Shown one piece after another: positions 33,823 to 43,801 of a stretch of DNA of 64,000 nt. The notes below the pieces were generated by a model. That model was not told the DNA's origin and ran no database searches. It was given only the letters and a program-made list of their open reading frames with translations. The stretch comes from [Pseudopropionibacterium] massiliense (GTDB lineage Bacteria > Actinomycetota > Actinomycetes > Propionibacteriales > Propionibacteriaceae). How positions within the stretch are numbered: the stretch's first letter is position 1; each line of letters starts with the position of its first letter. The position numbers and the translations under genes were made by a program. The stretch spans positions 382,362 through 446,361 of the forward strand of contig NZ_LR027842.1 of the NCBI RefSeq assembly GCF_900607225.1, in the 5' to 3' direction.

Positions 33823-35329
33823 ATGACTACTGACAACCTTCTTCTCGATGAGGAGAAGGTGGTGGAGTGTTTCACCCTGCCCGCGCTTCGTTGCGCCTGG
33901 GAGAGGGTGTTGAAGAAGGACGCCCAGGACGGCGACATCTCCGATTCGGTGGAGCGGTTCGCCGAGGGGGTTCAGGAAAGACTGGAGGAGCTCGCCGAGG
34001 AGCTCCGGGCGGGGGCGTACCGGCCCTCGGACCTGAGCCGGGTGGTGATCCCGAAGAAGAACGGGGAACGTTTCCTCGACATCCCCTCGGTGCGGGACCG
34101 GATAGTGGAACGGGCGATCCTGGAACACATCAACCCGGCCATCGACCCGCTCCTCGGGGCAACCGCGTTCGGTTACCGCCCCGGACTGGGGGTGGCGGAC
34201 GCCGCCCAGGAGGTGGTGCGACTCCGCGAGGAGGGCTACACCCACGTCCTGCGAACGGACGTGCACGACTGTTTCCCGTCGCTTCCCGTGGCCCTGCTGC
34301 GTCGCCAGCTGGAGTTCCTGATAGCCGAACCAGAGATCCTGGCCGTGGTGGACCTGCTGCTCGACCGCTGCGCCCGGTTCCCCGGGAAGCGACGGGGTGT
34401 CTTCCCCGGGCTGCCGCAGGGCAGCCCACTTTCACCGCTGCTCGCGAACCTGGCGCTGATCCCCCTGGACGAGGCACTGGTGGATGCGGGATTCCCGGTG
34501 GTCAGATACGCCGACGACCTCGTGATCGCCCTCGAAGAACCCGGGGACGCACCCGAGGCCCTGAGAACAGCAACAAAGGTGTTGAAGGAGCTGGGAATGG
34601 AACTTGGAGCGGAGAAAACGGCAGTCGCATCGTTCTCGGAGGGATTCGCCTTCCTGGGGGAGGACTTCGGCCCCCGCTACCCGCCGGCAGAAGGCGAGGG
34701 CCGCATCCGGGAACCGGACAAGAAAATCCTCTACGTGGCGAAACAGGGCAGCCGCATCCAGGTAAGAAAAGGACGGGTGCAGGTGATCCAGGACGACCAC
34801 GAACTGCTTTCCGTGCCCGTCAGCGACATTTCCCGAATGGTTTGTTTCGGCTCGGTCGGGGTGACGGCCGGAGCCCGCAACTGGGCGCTGCAGAACGGGG
34901 TCGAAGTGCTGCTGGCGTCGCGAGGATGTGGCTTTCACCGTGCGATCGAAACAACCCCCGAGGGATGTGCTGAACGCCGCCCTGTCGTTCCTGTACACGA
35001 TCCTCCTCGGCGAATGCGTGACCGCCCTGCGGGCCACCGGACTGGACCCGGACATGGGTGTCCTGCACGCCGACCACGACACCCGCCCCAGCCTGGCCCT
35101 CGACCTGATGGAGGAGTTTCGCCCACTCGTGGTGGACCACGTCGTGGTGACGGCGGCCCGCAAACACGTCCTCACCGCGTCGCACGGCCGGGAGGTGGCC
35201 GACAAGGGAGGGATCTTCCTCACCGCGGCGGGACGGGAACTGATGCTGGACGCCTACGAACGCAGAATGCTCACATGCGTGGCCGGGGCGCTGGACGACT
35301 TCCGCTCCACCAGACGAGGCCACCTGTAA
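33823..35329 (+). pseudogene. cas1: Reverse transcriptase-Cas1 fusion, Cas1 half disrupted
   Basis: The RT part is intact: KKNGERFLDIPSVRDRIVER, RTDVHDCFPSLP, GLPQGSPLSPLLANL and YADD at residues 229-232. Cas1 begins near residue 300 (KILYVAKQGSRIQVRKGRVQ) and reads through GARNWALQNGVEVLLASRG at about 34925. There the Cas1 frame is lost: it resumes in the +1 frame at about 34935 with SKQPPRDVLNAALSFLYTIL and goes on to 35329 with the conserved GVLHADHDTRPSLALDLMEE (metal His and Asp). Compared with normal Cas1, over 100 residues are missing, including the segment with the first catalytic Glu. GGAGGGG precedes ATG 33823. In the original frame, translation can run on without a stop into Cas2 (35676). 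Confidence 0.85.
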
Positions 35330-35391
35330 CAACAGGCCCAGCGACTGCGCGCAGCCATCATGGACCCCGAACAGAAATGGACGGGACTGGC

Positions 35392-35676
35392 ATGGCGATG
35401 ATGCACCTGGCCGCCTACGACGTACACGAGGACCAGCGACGCGCCCAACTCTCCGCACTCCTCCAGGCCTACGGGGACCGCATCCAGTACTCCGTGTTCC
35501 TGCTCGGCATCACCCCGGAGGAGCTGGTGGAGATCCAGAGCCGGGCAGCCGGCATCATCGACGAGAACACGGACTCGCTGTGGATCGTGAGACAGTGCGC
35601 GGCCTGCTGGGAGGAAGCCCGGACCCTGGGTCAGGCCCACCCACCGGCCCGGGTGCTGCACTACACGGTGATGTGA
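35392..35676 (+). CDS. cas2: Cas2 adaptation protein
   Basis: 94 residues. AYDVHEDQRRAQLSALLQAY at the start and YGDRIQYSVFLLGI are typical Cas2; Asp 10 is the usual metal ligand. Cas2 bridges two Cas1 dimers in spacer integration. It lies in the same reading frame as the RT part upstream, so the broken fusion can read through into it. No strong ribosome site (GGGACTGGC only), so coupling to the upstream gene was probably the original arrangement. Confidence 0.88.
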   Translation: MAMMHLAAYDVHEDQRRAQLSALLQAYGDRIQYSVFLLGITPEELVEIQSRAAGIIDENTDSLWIVRQCAACWEEARTLGQAHPPARVLHYTVM

Positions 35677-35786
35677 AGAATCCTGCCGGATCCGGATCCG
35701 CCGACACCTGGCAGGACGGGCCGGGAGGCGGCATGAGGGTAGGGTTGAAAGAAGCCGGCAATCCCGGCTGCCCGCAGCCGGGGGTT

Positions 35787-36002
35787 TTGGAGACACCCTC
35801 GGACAGGGGTGGTTGGAGAACGGCCAAAAACAGCCTCAGGTGTGTATGCCACTTGACTAGGGGTTTTACCCCATTTAGGACAGGTTCTGTCCGCTTGTTG
35901 GAGGGGGTGAGGAGGGGTGGTGTGTAAAACCGCCGCAACAGGGCTTGTCAGGACGGCGTGCCAAGGGGTAGGGCTTGTCAGGACGGCGTGCCAAGGGGTA
36001 GG
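35787..36002 (+). promoter_or_regulatory. CRISPR leader of array 2, with a 30-base tandem duplication
   Basis: Near-identical to the first leader: TTGACT (35853-35858), TAGGAC (35876-35881), inverted repeat GGACAG-GTT-CTGTCC (35878-35892). It differs by an exact 30-base duplication right at the repeat boundary (35941-35970 and 35971-36000). The region 35677-35786 before it holds no feature I can support. Confidence 0.75.
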
Positions 36003-36332
36003 GCCTGAAACCACCGCGAACCTCAAAGCGGATTGAAACCGAACCGGTCCCGCCACCGATCGAGGTAAGTGATGATGTCTGAAACCACCGCGAACCTCAA
36101 AGCGGATTGAAACTAGGAGCGCAGGAGCTCCCATGTTAGTCCCATCGTCTGAAACCACCGCGAACCTCAAAGCGGATTGAAACTCGTTCCGGCCGGTGGC
36201 CGCGTTTTCCGCAGCTTGCGGGTCTGAAACCACCGCGAACCTTAAAGCGGAATGAAACGCCAGAACGAGGGCTCCCCTCTCTCTGTGAAAGAGAGGTCTG
36301 GAAGCACCGCGAACCCCGAAATGGATCAAGGC
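36003..36332 (+). CRISPR. CRISPR array 2: 5 repeats (last degenerate), 4 spacers
   Basis: Repeats at 36003, 36077, 36147, 36222 and 36296, same 37-base type as array 1. The first three carry CCTCAAAG where array 1 and repeat 4 have CCTTAAAG. Repeat 4 has GCGGAATGAAAC and repeat 5 is badly decayed, marking the leader-distal end. Spacers are 33-38 bases. Confidence 0.95.
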
Positions 36333-36533
36333 CCCTTCGGTTTCCATTCGCCCAGCCAATCACTCGTGGACGAGGCCAGGCATGTGCCGCACGGACCTCC
36401 GCTGGTGGCCCGCACGATCTGAAGGACCTCGCGGACATCACGGGAATACGTGCACAGTTTCATCCTGTGCCGGTCGATCGCCGCCACCGCGATAGTGGCC
36501 CATCCGGGTGCCAGGCACGGGCCGGGTGCTGGC

Positions 36534-36664
36534 TCGACCGGTTTCGGGGAGGTGGTTGGGGTGGGGGGTCCGGGGTTTTTGGGGGCGGGGTTTGTCGATC
36601 GGGTGTCAGGGATGGTTTCGACTCGGACTGCTCCTTCGTCGCGGTCCGGCCCAACCGGCTTCAC
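36534..36664. repeat. Dispersed palindromic repeat, worn forward arm
   Basis: The reverse arm GGTTTCGACTCGG (36616) to CCAACCGGCTTCA is well kept; the forward arm is reduced to GCTCGACCGGTTTCGGGG (36531-36548). The G/T-rich spacer between them matches that of other copies. It separates the CRISPR island from icd. Confidence 0.6.
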
Positions 36665-36705
36665 CCTCCCCGAAGTGGAACCGTGGTGCCCGTCCCCGGC
36701 GTCTC

Positions 36706-38913
36706 TCAGATGCCGTCGATGATGGCGTTGAAGGTGGGTGAGGGGCGCATCACCGCCGAGGTCAGGGACTCGTCGGGCAGGTAGTGGCCGCCGATGTCGA
36801 CGGGGGAGCCCTGTACCGCGATCAGCTCCGAGGTGATCGCCTCCTCGGCCTCCGCGAGTGCCGTCGCAACGGGGCCGAAGGCCACCGCCAGGCCGGTGTT
36901 CTCCCGCTGGGAGGCCAGCTCCTCCGCCCAGAACCGGGCCAGCCAGTAGTGCGACCCGCGGTTGTCGGTGCCACCCAGCCGACGCGTCGGCGACTTGTCC
37001 TCGGCCAGGTATCGTCCGTTCGCGCGGTCGAGGGTGGCGGCCAGCACGGCTGCCCGGGCGTTTCCCGTGGATGCGAGGTGCTCCAGCGACGCGGCCAAGG
37101 CCAGGAACTCGCCCAGCGAGTCCCAGCGCAGGTAGTTCTCCGCCAGGAACTGCTGCACGTGCTTCGGGGCGGAACCGCCCGCTCCGGTCTCGAACAACCC
37201 GCCACCGGCCATCAGCGGCACGATCGACAGCATCTTCGCCGAGGTTCCCAGCTCCAGGATGGGGAACAGGTCGGTGAGGTAGTCGCGCAGGACGTTGCCG
37301 GTCACCGAGATGGTGTTCTCCCCGCGGCGGATGCGTTCGACGGTGAACCGGGCGGCCTCGACGGGGGACAGGACACGGATGTCCAGGTCGTCGACCTCCT
37401 GCTCGGCCAGGTAGGTCCTCACCTTGAGCAGCAGGTTGCGGTCGTGGGCGCGGGTCTCATCCAGCCAGAACACGGCGGGCCAGCCGGTGGCGCGGGTCCG
37501 GGCGATGGCCAGCCCCACCCAGTCGCGGATGGCGGCGTCCTTGGTCTGGCAGGCCCGCCAGATGTCTCCCGCGGCGACGTCGTGGCGCAGCAGCACGTCC
37601 CCGGCCGAGTTCACCACCTCGACGCGGCCGGCGTCCTTGATGTGGAAGGTCTTGTCGTGGGAGCCGTACTCCTCGGCCTGCCGTGCCATCAACCCGACGT
37701 TGGGGACGGTGCCCATGGTGCGTGGGTCGTAGGCTCCGTGGGTCCGGCAGTCGTCGATCACCGCCTGGTAGACCCCGGCGTAGGAGGAGTCGGGCAGCAC
37801 GGCGAGGGTGTCGGCCCCGGCCCCGTCGGGACCCCACATGTGCCCGGAGTTGCGGATCATGGCGGGCATGGAGGCGTCGACGATCACGTCGGAGGGAACG
37901 TGCAGGTTGGTGATGCCCCGGTCGGAGTCGACCATCGCCAGGGCTGGGCCATCGGCCAGGGCCGCCTCGATGTCGGCACGGATCGTCTCGCCCCCCGGCA
38001 GGTCGTCCAGCCCCGCGAGGATTGCGCCCAGACCCTCGTCGGGGGACAGCCCCGCGGCGGCCAGGGCCTCGCCGTGGCGTTCCAGGACGGGACCGATGAA
38101 GGCCTTCACGACGTGACCGAAGATGATCGGGTCGGACACCTTCATCATGGTTGCCTTCAGGTGCACGGAGAACAGCAGGCCCTCTCGTTTCGCCTCGGCG
38201 ACCTGTTCGGTCAGGAAATCGTCGAGCGCCGCAGCGCGCATGACGGTGGCGTCCACGACCTCCCCGGGAAACACTTCCAGGCCGTCCCGCAGTACGGTGA
38301 CGGTCCCGTCGCCGGCGACGTGACGGATGGTGAGCACGTCGTCGCCGGCCAGCACCACCGAATGTTCGTTGTGGCGGAAGTCACCGGAGGTCATGGTCGC
38401 GACGCGGGTTCGCGAGTCCGGCGCCCAGGCTCCCAGCCGGTGCGGATTGGCCTGCGCGTGCCTCTTCACGGACTCGGGTGCACGGCGATCGGAATTGCCC
38501 TCGCGTAGTACAGGGTTTACGGCGGATCCCTTGACCCGGTCGTAACGGGAGCGGATCTCCCGCTCCTCCGGGGTGGCGGGTTCCTCCGGGTAGTCGGGCA
38601 GGGGAAACCCCTTGGCCCGGAGCTCCGCGATGGCCGCCTTCAGCTGCGGCACCGAGGCGGAGATGTTGGGTAGTTTGATGATGTTGGCCGAAGGGTCCCT
38701 CGTCAGCTCCCTGAGTTCATCCAGGGAATCGGAAACCCGCTTGTCATCGGGCAGAAAGTCGGGGAAACGCGCCAGGATGCGGGCGGCCAGGGAGATGTCG
38801 CGTCCCTCGATGCCGATGCCGGCCAGGTGCCCGTAGGCCTGGAGCACCGGGAGCAACGAGTGCGTGGCCAGCGCGGGGGCTTCGTCGGTGAGGGTGTAGA
38901 TGATCTTTCCCAT
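36706..38913 (-). CDS. icd: Isocitrate dehydrogenase, monomeric NADP-dependent
   Basis: 735 residues, the size of the monomeric enzyme. It oxidises isocitrate to 2-oxoglutarate in the TCA cycle with NADP+. Family marks: [20 protein letters not shown] at the start, [15 protein letters not shown] (substrate-binding), [48 protein letters not shown], and [26 protein letters not shown] lies eight bases before the ATG. Confidence 0.95.
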   Translation of the reverse strand: MGKIIYTLTDEAPALATHSLLPVLQAYGHLAGIGIEGRDISLAARILARFPDFLPDDKRVSDSLDELRELTRDPSANIIKLPNISASVPQLKAAIAELRAKGFPLPDYPEEPATPEEREIRSRYDRVKGSAVNPVLREGNSDRRAPESVKRHAQANPHRLGAWAPDSRTRVATMTSGDFRHNEHSVVLAGDDVLTIRHVAGDGTVTVLRDGLEVFPGEVVDATVMRAAALDDFLTEQVAEAKREGLLFSVHLKATMMKVSDPIIFGHVVKAFIGPVLERHGEALAAAGLSPDEGLGAILAGLDDLPGGETIRADIEAALADGPALAMVDSDRGITNLHVPSDVIVDASMPAMIRNSGHMWGPDGAGADTLAVLPDSSYAGVYQAVIDDCRTHGAYDPRTMGTVPNVGLMARQAEEYGSHDKTFHIKDAGRVEVVNSAGDVLLRHDVAAGDIWRACQTKDAAIRDWVGLAIARTRATGWPAVFWLDETRAHDRNLLLKVRTYLAEQEVDDLDIRVLSPVEAARFTVERIRRGENTISVTGNVLRDYLTDLFPILELGTSAKMLSIVPLMAGGGLFETGAGGSAPKHVQQFLAENYLRWDSLGEFLALAASLEHLASTGNARAAVLAATLDRANGRYLAEDKSPTRRLGGTDNRGSHYWLARFWAEELASQRENTGLAVAFGPVATALAEAEEAITSELIAVQGSPVDIGGHYLPDESLTSAVMRPSPTFNAIIDGI

Positions 38914-39064
38914 CGGGGTCTCCTCGGCTCTCGGCAGTCGGCTCAGCCAGCCTACCCGGAGGGAAGCTTTGAGCATGTTGACTGACTCCGGTAGGCTCGT
39001 AGGCACGAGTTACTGACAGATTCCGCGGCAAGCCCGCGATGATTGAACGAGGGGGTCGACCCAT

Positions 39065-39277
39065 ATGGGGCGCGGCCGTGCAAAGGCGAAGCAGACGAAG
39101 GTGGCCCGCGATTTGAAATATCGCTCAGTGGACACCGATTTCGCATCTCTGGAGCGTGAGCTCCGAGGCGAGAAGTATCAGTCCCGGGAGACCACCGACA
39201 TTCCTGATGCGTACGCAGACCTCGCAGAGCAGTACAACACTGACGACGACACCGAGGACGAGTACCCGCATCGCTGA
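39065..39277 (+). CDS. DUF3073-family protein
   Basis: 70 residues. MGRGRAKAKQTKVARDLKYR is the standard start of this small basic/acidic actinobacterial family, which then turns acidic (TDDDTEDEYPHR). Function not known. GAGGGGG precedes the ATG. Divergent from icd. Confidence 0.85.
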   Translation: MGRGRAKAKQTKVARDLKYRSVDTDFASLERELRGEKYQSRETTDIPDAYADLAEQYNTDDDTEDEYPHR

Positions 39278-39286
39278 TCCCCGTCG

Positions 39287-40255
39287 GTGATTTCCTGGGT
39301 TCCGGATGTTGAGCTGCCGGGCTACCGCCAGCTCAACATCCCCCTGCCCGGGGCGCGGACCTACCCGGGGGAGCCGGATCACGAACTGGTCGCCACGCTC
39401 GTCCGGCGTTCCGATCCGGGGGTTCGTCGCGCCGTGCTGTACATCCACGGGTGGAGCGACTACTTCTTCCAGACCCACCTCGCCGAGGCCTTCGAGGACT
39501 GGGGATACGACTTCTACGCCCTCGATCTGCGCCGCTACGGCAGGTCGCTGCGGGACGGGCAGCTCGCCGGCTACACGGCGGATCTCTGCGAGTACCACCA
39601 GGAAATCGACGCCGCCGTCGAGCTGATCCGCGACGAGGGGCACGACCGTGTGGTGCTGCTCGGGCACTCGACGGGTGGGTTGGTGGTGTCGCTGTTCGCG
39701 CGCGACCGCCCCGGGGTGGCGGATGCGGTGGTGCTGAACTCGCCGTGGCTCGAGCTGCCGAGTCTCCAGGCGTGGCGGCCTGCTCTCGCGGCGGCCTTCG
39801 GGGCGGTGGGGACGCTCTCCCCGACCCGTTCCCTTCCCCTGCCCGACCTGGGGCTCTATCGCCGCTCCGTCTCCGCGGACGAGGAGGGGGAGTGGAGCTA
39901 CAACCACAACCTCAAGGGCGATCCGGCCTTCCTGCCCCGGGTCGGCTGGATATCGGCGGTGATGCGCGGCCACGCTGCGGTGGCGGCCGGTCTCGGGATC
40001 GACGTCCCGGTGTTGATGCTGATCAGCTCCCGTAGCGACTCCTCCCGCACCTGGAACGACGACATGCACCGCGCGGACCTGGTGCTCGACGTCGACGCCC
40101 TGGCCGCGCGGGCCCCGCAGCTCGGTGACCACGTCACCCTCATCCGCATCCACGGTGGCAGGCACGACCTGGTGCTCTCGGAGGAGGAGCCGCGGCGTCG
40201 TTTCCTCGACGAGATCCGGCGCTGGCTTGCCACCTACGGCCCCCACGGCGCCTGA
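39287..40255 (+). CDS. Alpha/beta hydrolase (serine aminopeptidase/lysophospholipase type)
   Basis: 322 residues. YIHGWSDYFFQTHLAEAF (oxyanion region, about 50), nucleophile elbow LLGHSTGGLVVSLFARD (Ser about 129), acid and His in the C-terminal part (SRSDSSRTWNDD and HGGRHDLVLSEE). Probably hydrolyses a lipid ester or short peptide. GTG 39287, nine bases after the DUF3073 stop, without a ribosome site. Confidence 0.78.
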   Translation: MISWVPDVELPGYRQLNIPLPGARTYPGEPDHELVATLVRRSDPGVRRAVLYIHGWSDYFFQTHLAEAFEDWGYDFYALDLRRYGRSLRDGQLAGYTADLCEYHQEIDAAVELIRDEGHDRVVLLGHSTGGLVVSLFARDRPGVADAVVLNSPWLELPSLQAWRPALAAAFGAVGTLSPTRSLPLPDLGLYRRSVSADEEGEWSYNHNLKGDPAFLPRVGWISAVMRGHAAVAAGLGIDVPVLMLISSRSDSSRTWNDDMHRADLVLDVDALAARAPQLGDHVTLIRIHGGRHDLVLSEEEPRRRFLDEIRRWLATYGPHGA

Positions 40256-40268
40256 GAGGAGGCGCGGC

Positions 40269-40448
40269 TCAGCGGGCGGCGGCGCGTCTCTCGGCCTTCT
40301 TCGCCAACCACATTTCCCGCATCTCGGGATCCTCCAGCACGAGACGCACCGTCGGGCAGTTGTGGGGACCGTCGGCCCCGGGAACGCACAGGCCACAGGG
40401 GTCGCCGGGACGCAACGGGCACATCGGGGTGGCGACTCTCCGGCTCAC
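40269..40448 (-). CDS. Small Cys-rich protein
   Basis: 59 residues. Four cysteines in CPLRPGDPCGLC and HNCPTVRL suggest a small metal site; the C terminus is a basic helix (MREMWLAKKAERRAAAR). The GTG start follows a TAGTCT -10 box (40462-40457) by eight bases, so the transcript is probably leaderless. The pattern recalls short conserved actinobacterial proteins without a known role. Confidence 0.55.
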   Translation of the reverse strand: MSRRVATPMCPLRPGDPCGLCVPGADGPHNCPTVRLVLEDPEMREMWLAKKAERRAAAR

Positions 40449-40653
40449 GAGGAACAAGACTACGCCCGGGGCTCCGCGGCTTTTCCCGGGGCCGGAGGGC
40501 ATGGTGCATTCGGCGGAACCCGACCCGCTCAACCTGCTGGAGTCGAAGGAGCCATCCGTCGGTTCCCTCCCTCGGCCACAACACCGTCGGGGAAAACGTT
40601 CCCCGGGGTCAAGTTGCCCGGATGGCGGATCGCCACTATTCTTCTCGGGGCCG

Positions 40654-40726
40654 GTCCCCATCGTCTAGCGGCCTAGGACTCCGCCCTTTCACGGCGGCAA
40701 CACGGGTTCGAATCCCGTTGGGGATG
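40654..40726 (+). tRNA. tRNA-Glu (anticodon TTC)
   Basis: Acceptor GTCCCCA / TGGGGAT, anticodon loop CTTTCAC with TTC, T-arm GGGTTCGAATCCC. CCA is encoded (40727-40729). Confidence 0.95.
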
Positions 40727-40852
40727 CCAGGGAAACTCCTCACGGAGTGGTCCTGAACCGGGTGGCAGAGCGGTGACGAACCCCGATTTCCCAAAACCGG
40801 GGAGTGCCGCTAGAGTTACCCGGGCTGGTGAGAGCCGGCAGGCCAAGAGATT

Positions 40853-40926
40853 GGCCCCGTGGCGCAGTTGGTTAGCGCGCCGCCCTGTCACGGCGGAGGT
40901 CGCGGGTTCGAGTCCCGTCGGGGTCG
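40853..40926 (+). tRNA. tRNA-Asp (anticodon GTC)
   Basis: Acceptor GGCCCCG / CGGGGTC, anticodon loop CTGTCAC with GTC, T-arm GGGTTCGAGTCCC. No encoded CCA. A TAGAGT box at 40811-40816 may be its promoter. Confidence 0.95.
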
Positions 40927-40951
40927 CTGGGTGAGCCACAGGCCACCCAAC

Positions 40952-41025
40952 GGCCAGGTAGCTCAGTTGGTAGTAGCGTTCGCCTGAAAAGTGAAAGGTC
41001 GCCGGTTCGACCCCGGCCCTGGCCA
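40952..41025 (+). tRNA. tRNA-Phe (anticodon GAA)
   Basis: Acceptor GGCCAGG / CCTGGCC, anticodon loop CTGAAAA with GAA, T-arm CGGTTCGACCCCG. CCA is encoded (41026-41028). Only 25 bases after tRNA-Asp, so probably co-transcribed. Confidence 0.95.
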
Positions 41026-41040
41026 CCAGATGTGAATCCC

Positions 41041-41068
41041 ACCCCGCCGCAACGCGGGGTTCTTTTTT
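41041..41068 (+). terminator. Rho-independent terminator of the tRNA cluster
   Basis: ACCCCGC / GCGGGGT stem with a six-base loop, followed by TTCTTTTTT. The clearest intrinsic terminator in the window. Confidence 0.88.
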
Positions 41069-41076
41069 CCGCATCG

Positions 41077-41370
41077 GGCGAGTCGAAACCATCCCGCACA
41101 CACCCCGGGACCCGTGGCCAGGTCCACTTCCCGGACGCCAGAACTGGTTTCGACTCGGGCCGCTCGTTCCTCGCACCCCGGCTCAACCAGCTTCGACGGG
41201 GCGGAAGTCGGTTGAGCCGATCCTCACGAGCGCCAGCGAGTGGGTCGTGTCGAAACCAAGGGGGAGGGTGTCCGGGGAGCCGGGGCTGGGTTTGTTGTTC
41301 GGGTGCTGGGGTTTCGAGTCGGACTGCTAGCCCCGGCTCAACCGGCTTCAATGGGGTGGTTTCGACTCAA
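41077..41370. repeat. Dispersed palindromic repeat cluster after the tRNA genes
   Basis: Contains a forward remnant (AGTCGAAACC at 41081), a reverse arm (GGTTTCGACTCGG at 41145 to CTCAACCAGCTTCGA), a full forward copy (GGTTGAGCCG at 41210 to GTGTCGAAACC at 41259), a reverse arm (GGTTTCGAGTCGG, about 41309 to CTCAACCGGCTTC), and a last partial one overlapping the end of the next gene. This fills the 340-base gap. Confidence 0.72.
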
Positions 41371-42056
41371 CTCCTTCGAAGTGCGTCCTGGATAGCGCTG
41401 CTCGGCGGCGACTGCGTCGCCTTCGCCCCGCGCAGCAGGTCGAGCTGCATCTTCACGTACGCCGGGAACTCGCGCAGCTCCCCCTGGAGGTAAAGCTCAG
41501 GCCAGTTCCGCTGGGCCGTCACGTCACCCACCCCGATGGCGTCGACCCCCAGGGCCCGGCAGGTGGTGATCGTGCGCGGCAGGTGGTAGGCCTGCGAGAC
41601 CACCGTCATTTCCCGCACCCCGAACACATCGCGGGCCCGGATGCAGGAATCGTAGGTGTCGTAGCCTGCGATGTCCTGCACGATCCTGCCCGCGGGGATA
41701 CCCTGAGCGATGAGGTAGTCCTCCATCACCTGGGTTTCGTAGTTGCTCTCCGCGGTGTTCGCTCCCGTGACGAGGATCACCTTGCCCCTGCCCGACTTGA
41801 ACAGATCGACGGCGACGTTCAGGCGGGCCGTCAGAAACCCCGACGGGCGTCCGGGATCGGCCTTCGCGCCCAGCACCATGATCACATCCCGGGCCGGGAC
41901 GTCATCACCCGCTGCATAGATCCGCTCGGCGCTGCCCGAGGCCACCATGAAAACCCCCGACAGGATCGGGCCGAGCGTGACGGCCAGGGCCACGGCCGCC
42001 GCCACCTCCAGGCGACGGCGACGCGGCCTGCCCGCCTTCTCCCCCCGTGGGTTCAC
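41367..42056 (-). CDS. SanA/YdcF-like DUF218 membrane protein
   Basis: 229 residues. One membrane segment (about 18-40) then a DUF218 domain: [60 protein letters not shown]. SanA-type proteins affect envelope permeability to large antibiotics; the biochemical role is open. It overlaps pgi by 4 bases, so is expressed with it. Confidence 0.82.
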   Translation of the reverse strand: MNPRGEKAGRPRRRRLEVAAAVALAVTLGPILSGVFMVASGSAERIYAAGDDVPARDVIMVLGAKADPGRPSGFLTARLNVAVDLFKSGRGKVILVTGANTAESNYETQVMEDYLIAQGIPAGRIVQDIAGYDTYDSCIRARDVFGVREMTVVSQAYHLPRTITTCRALGVDAIGVGDVTAQRNWPELYLQGELREFPAYVKMQLDLLRGAKATQSPPSSAIQDALRRS

Positions 42057-43726
42057 CGGCGATTTTCCAGGTACCAGGACACCAGGGCGCGGGTGGAGCC
42101 GTCCTGCCCGGCCAGGGCGTGGGCGTCACCGAAGACCGCGGGGGCGATCTCCAGGGCCAGCTTCTTGCCGAGTTCCACGCCCCACTGGTCGAAGGAGTCG
42201 ATGCCCCACACGACTCCCTGCACGAACGTGATGTGCTCGTAGAGCGCGATCAGCTGCCCCACCACCGACGGCGTCAGCGCGGGCGCCAGGATCGAGGTGG
42301 TGGGTCGGTTCCCGGAGAAGATCCGGGCCGGCACGATCTCCTCGGGCGTGCCCTCCGCGCGCACCTGCTCCTCGGTCTTCCCGAAGGCCAGCGCCGCGGT
42401 CTGGGCGAAGAAGTTCGCCAGGAACATCCCGTGCACGTCCACGTCGCCGTCCTTGATCGCGTGCGGCGGATTGGCGACCGCGATGAAGTCGGCGGGGATC
42501 AGCTGGGTGCCCTGGTGGATCAGCTGGTAGAAGGCGTGCTGGCCGTTGGTGCCCGGCTCACCCCAGAACACCTCGCCCGTCTCGCACGTCACCGGGGAAC
42601 CGTCCCAGCGCACCGACTTGCCGTTCGACTCCATCGTCAACTGCTGCAGGTAGGCGGCGAAGCGGTGAAGATACTGCGCGTAGGGCAGCACCGCGTGACT
42701 GGTGGCGCCCAGGAAGTTGACGTACCAGACGTTCAACAACCCCATCAGCAGCGGCACGTTGCGCGACGGCTCGGCCGTGCGGAAGTGCTGGTCGACGCTG
42801 TGGAAGCCGGCCAGGAAGTCGCGGAAACCGTCGGGGCCGATCGCGATCGCCACGGGCAGGCCGACGGCCGAGTCCACCGAGTAGCGGCCCCCCACCCAGC
42901 TCCAGAACCCGAAGGCGTTGACCGGGTCGATGCCGAACTCCGCCACCTTGTCCAGCGCGGTGGACACGGCGACGAAGTGTTTCGCGACGGCCTCGCGGCG
43001 CGCCTGCTCGGTGTCCTCGATGGCTCCCGCGGCGACGAGCGCGTCCAGCAGCCAGGTGCGGGCCATGCGGGCGTTGGTGAGGGTCTCCAGGGTGGTGAAG
43101 GTCTTGGACGCGACGATGAACAGCGTGGTCTCGGGATCCAGGTCCGCGGTCTTGACGAAACAGTCGGTCGGGTCGATGTTCGAGATGAACCGGCATTCGA
43201 GGCCCTGCTGCTTGTACGGCAGCAGTGCCTCGTAGACCATCACAGGCCCGAGATCTGAGCCGCCGATACCGATGTTGACCACGGTGCGGATCGGTTTGCC
43301 CGTGACCCCCACCCACTCGCCGGAACGCACCTTGTCGGCGAAGGCGAACATCTTGCCCAGCACCTCGTGGACGTCCGCGACCACGTCCTGCCCGTCGACC
43401 GTCAACTCTGCGTCGCGGGGCAGCCGCAGCGCGGTGTGCAGCACGGCACGGTCCTCGGTGACGTTGATGTGTTCGCCGCGGAACATCGCGTCCCGGCGAC
43501 CGGCGACGTCGGTCTGCTCGGCGAGCCGAAGCAGCGCCGCGACGACGTCGTCGTTGATGAGGTTCTTCGACAGATCGACGTGCAGATCCCCGACGGTGTA
43601 CGTGAAACGGGAGGCCCGTTCCGGATCGTCGGCGAAGGCCCGGCGAAGATCCAGTTCGGCATTGTCGGCGAGCTCGTCCAGCTCATCCCAGGCGGCAGTG
43701 GTGGTGGCGTCAACCGGCTTGATCAT
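42053..43726 (-). CDS. pgi: Glucose-6-phosphate isomerase
   Basis: 557 residues. Interconverts glucose-6-P and fructose-6-P. Motifs: [55 protein letters not shown], and the C-terminal signature GVELGKKLA preceded by FDQW. ATG at 43726 is followed by the normal N terminus. A 16 bp hairpin lies 40 bases upstream. Confidence 0.95.
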   Translation of the reverse strand: MIKPVDATTTAAWDELDELADNAELDLRRAFADDPERASRFTYTVGDLHVDLSKNLINDDVVAALLRLAEQTDVAGRRDAMFRGEHINVTEDRAVLHTALRLPRDAELTVDGQDVVADVHEVLGKMFAFADKVRSGEWVGVTGKPIRTVVNIGIGGSDLGPVMVYEALLPYKQQGLECRFISNIDPTDCFVKTADLDPETTLFIVASKTFTTLETLTNARMARTWLLDALVAAGAIEDTEQARREAVAKHFVAVSTALDKVAEFGIDPVNAFGFWSWVGGRYSVDSAVGLPVAIAIGPDGFRDFLAGFHSVDQHFRTAEPSRNVPLLMGLLNVWYVNFLGATSHAVLPYAQYLHRFAAYLQQLTMESNGKSVRWDGSPVTCETGEVFWGEPGTNGQHAFYQLIHQGTQLIPADFIAVANPPHAIKDGDVDVHGMFLANFFAQTAALAFGKTEEQVRAEGTPEEIVPARIFSGNRPTTSILAPALTPSVVGQLIALYEHITFVQGVVWGIDSFDQWGVELGKKLALEIAPAVFGDAHALAGQDGSTRALVSWYLENRR

Positions 43727-43765
43727 GGCACCAGCTTAGGTCCTGTTGCCGACATCGCGCCCAGC

Positions 43766-43801
43766 CGCGGGGTACCGGACCGGGTGGTCCGGTACCCCGC
43801 G
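43766..43801. other. Perfect 16 bp hairpin upstream of pgi
   Basis: CGCGGGGTACCGGACC / GGTCCGGTACCCCGCG with a GGGT loop. It sits in the leader region of pgi (minus strand), so it is not an ordinary end-of-gene terminator for any gene in the window; could be an operator, RNA leader structure or a terminator for read-through. Confidence 0.5.

Noticed and set aside
33823-35676. RT-Cas1-Cas2 as one genuine designed fusion protein
   Set aside because: The stretch between about 34930 and 35390 in this frame is nonsense (Arg/Pro/Gly-rich), while real Cas1 sequence lies in the +1 frame.
18287-36332. Prophage or integrative element carrying the defence genes
   Set aside because: No integrase, transposase, phage structural gene or attachment-site duplication was seen; the tRNA genes lie 4 kb further on and are intact.
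36784-38508. Long open frame (574 codons) on the plus strand
   Set aside because: It is the complement of icd, with biased His/Gly/Val composition; a GC-rich shadow frame.
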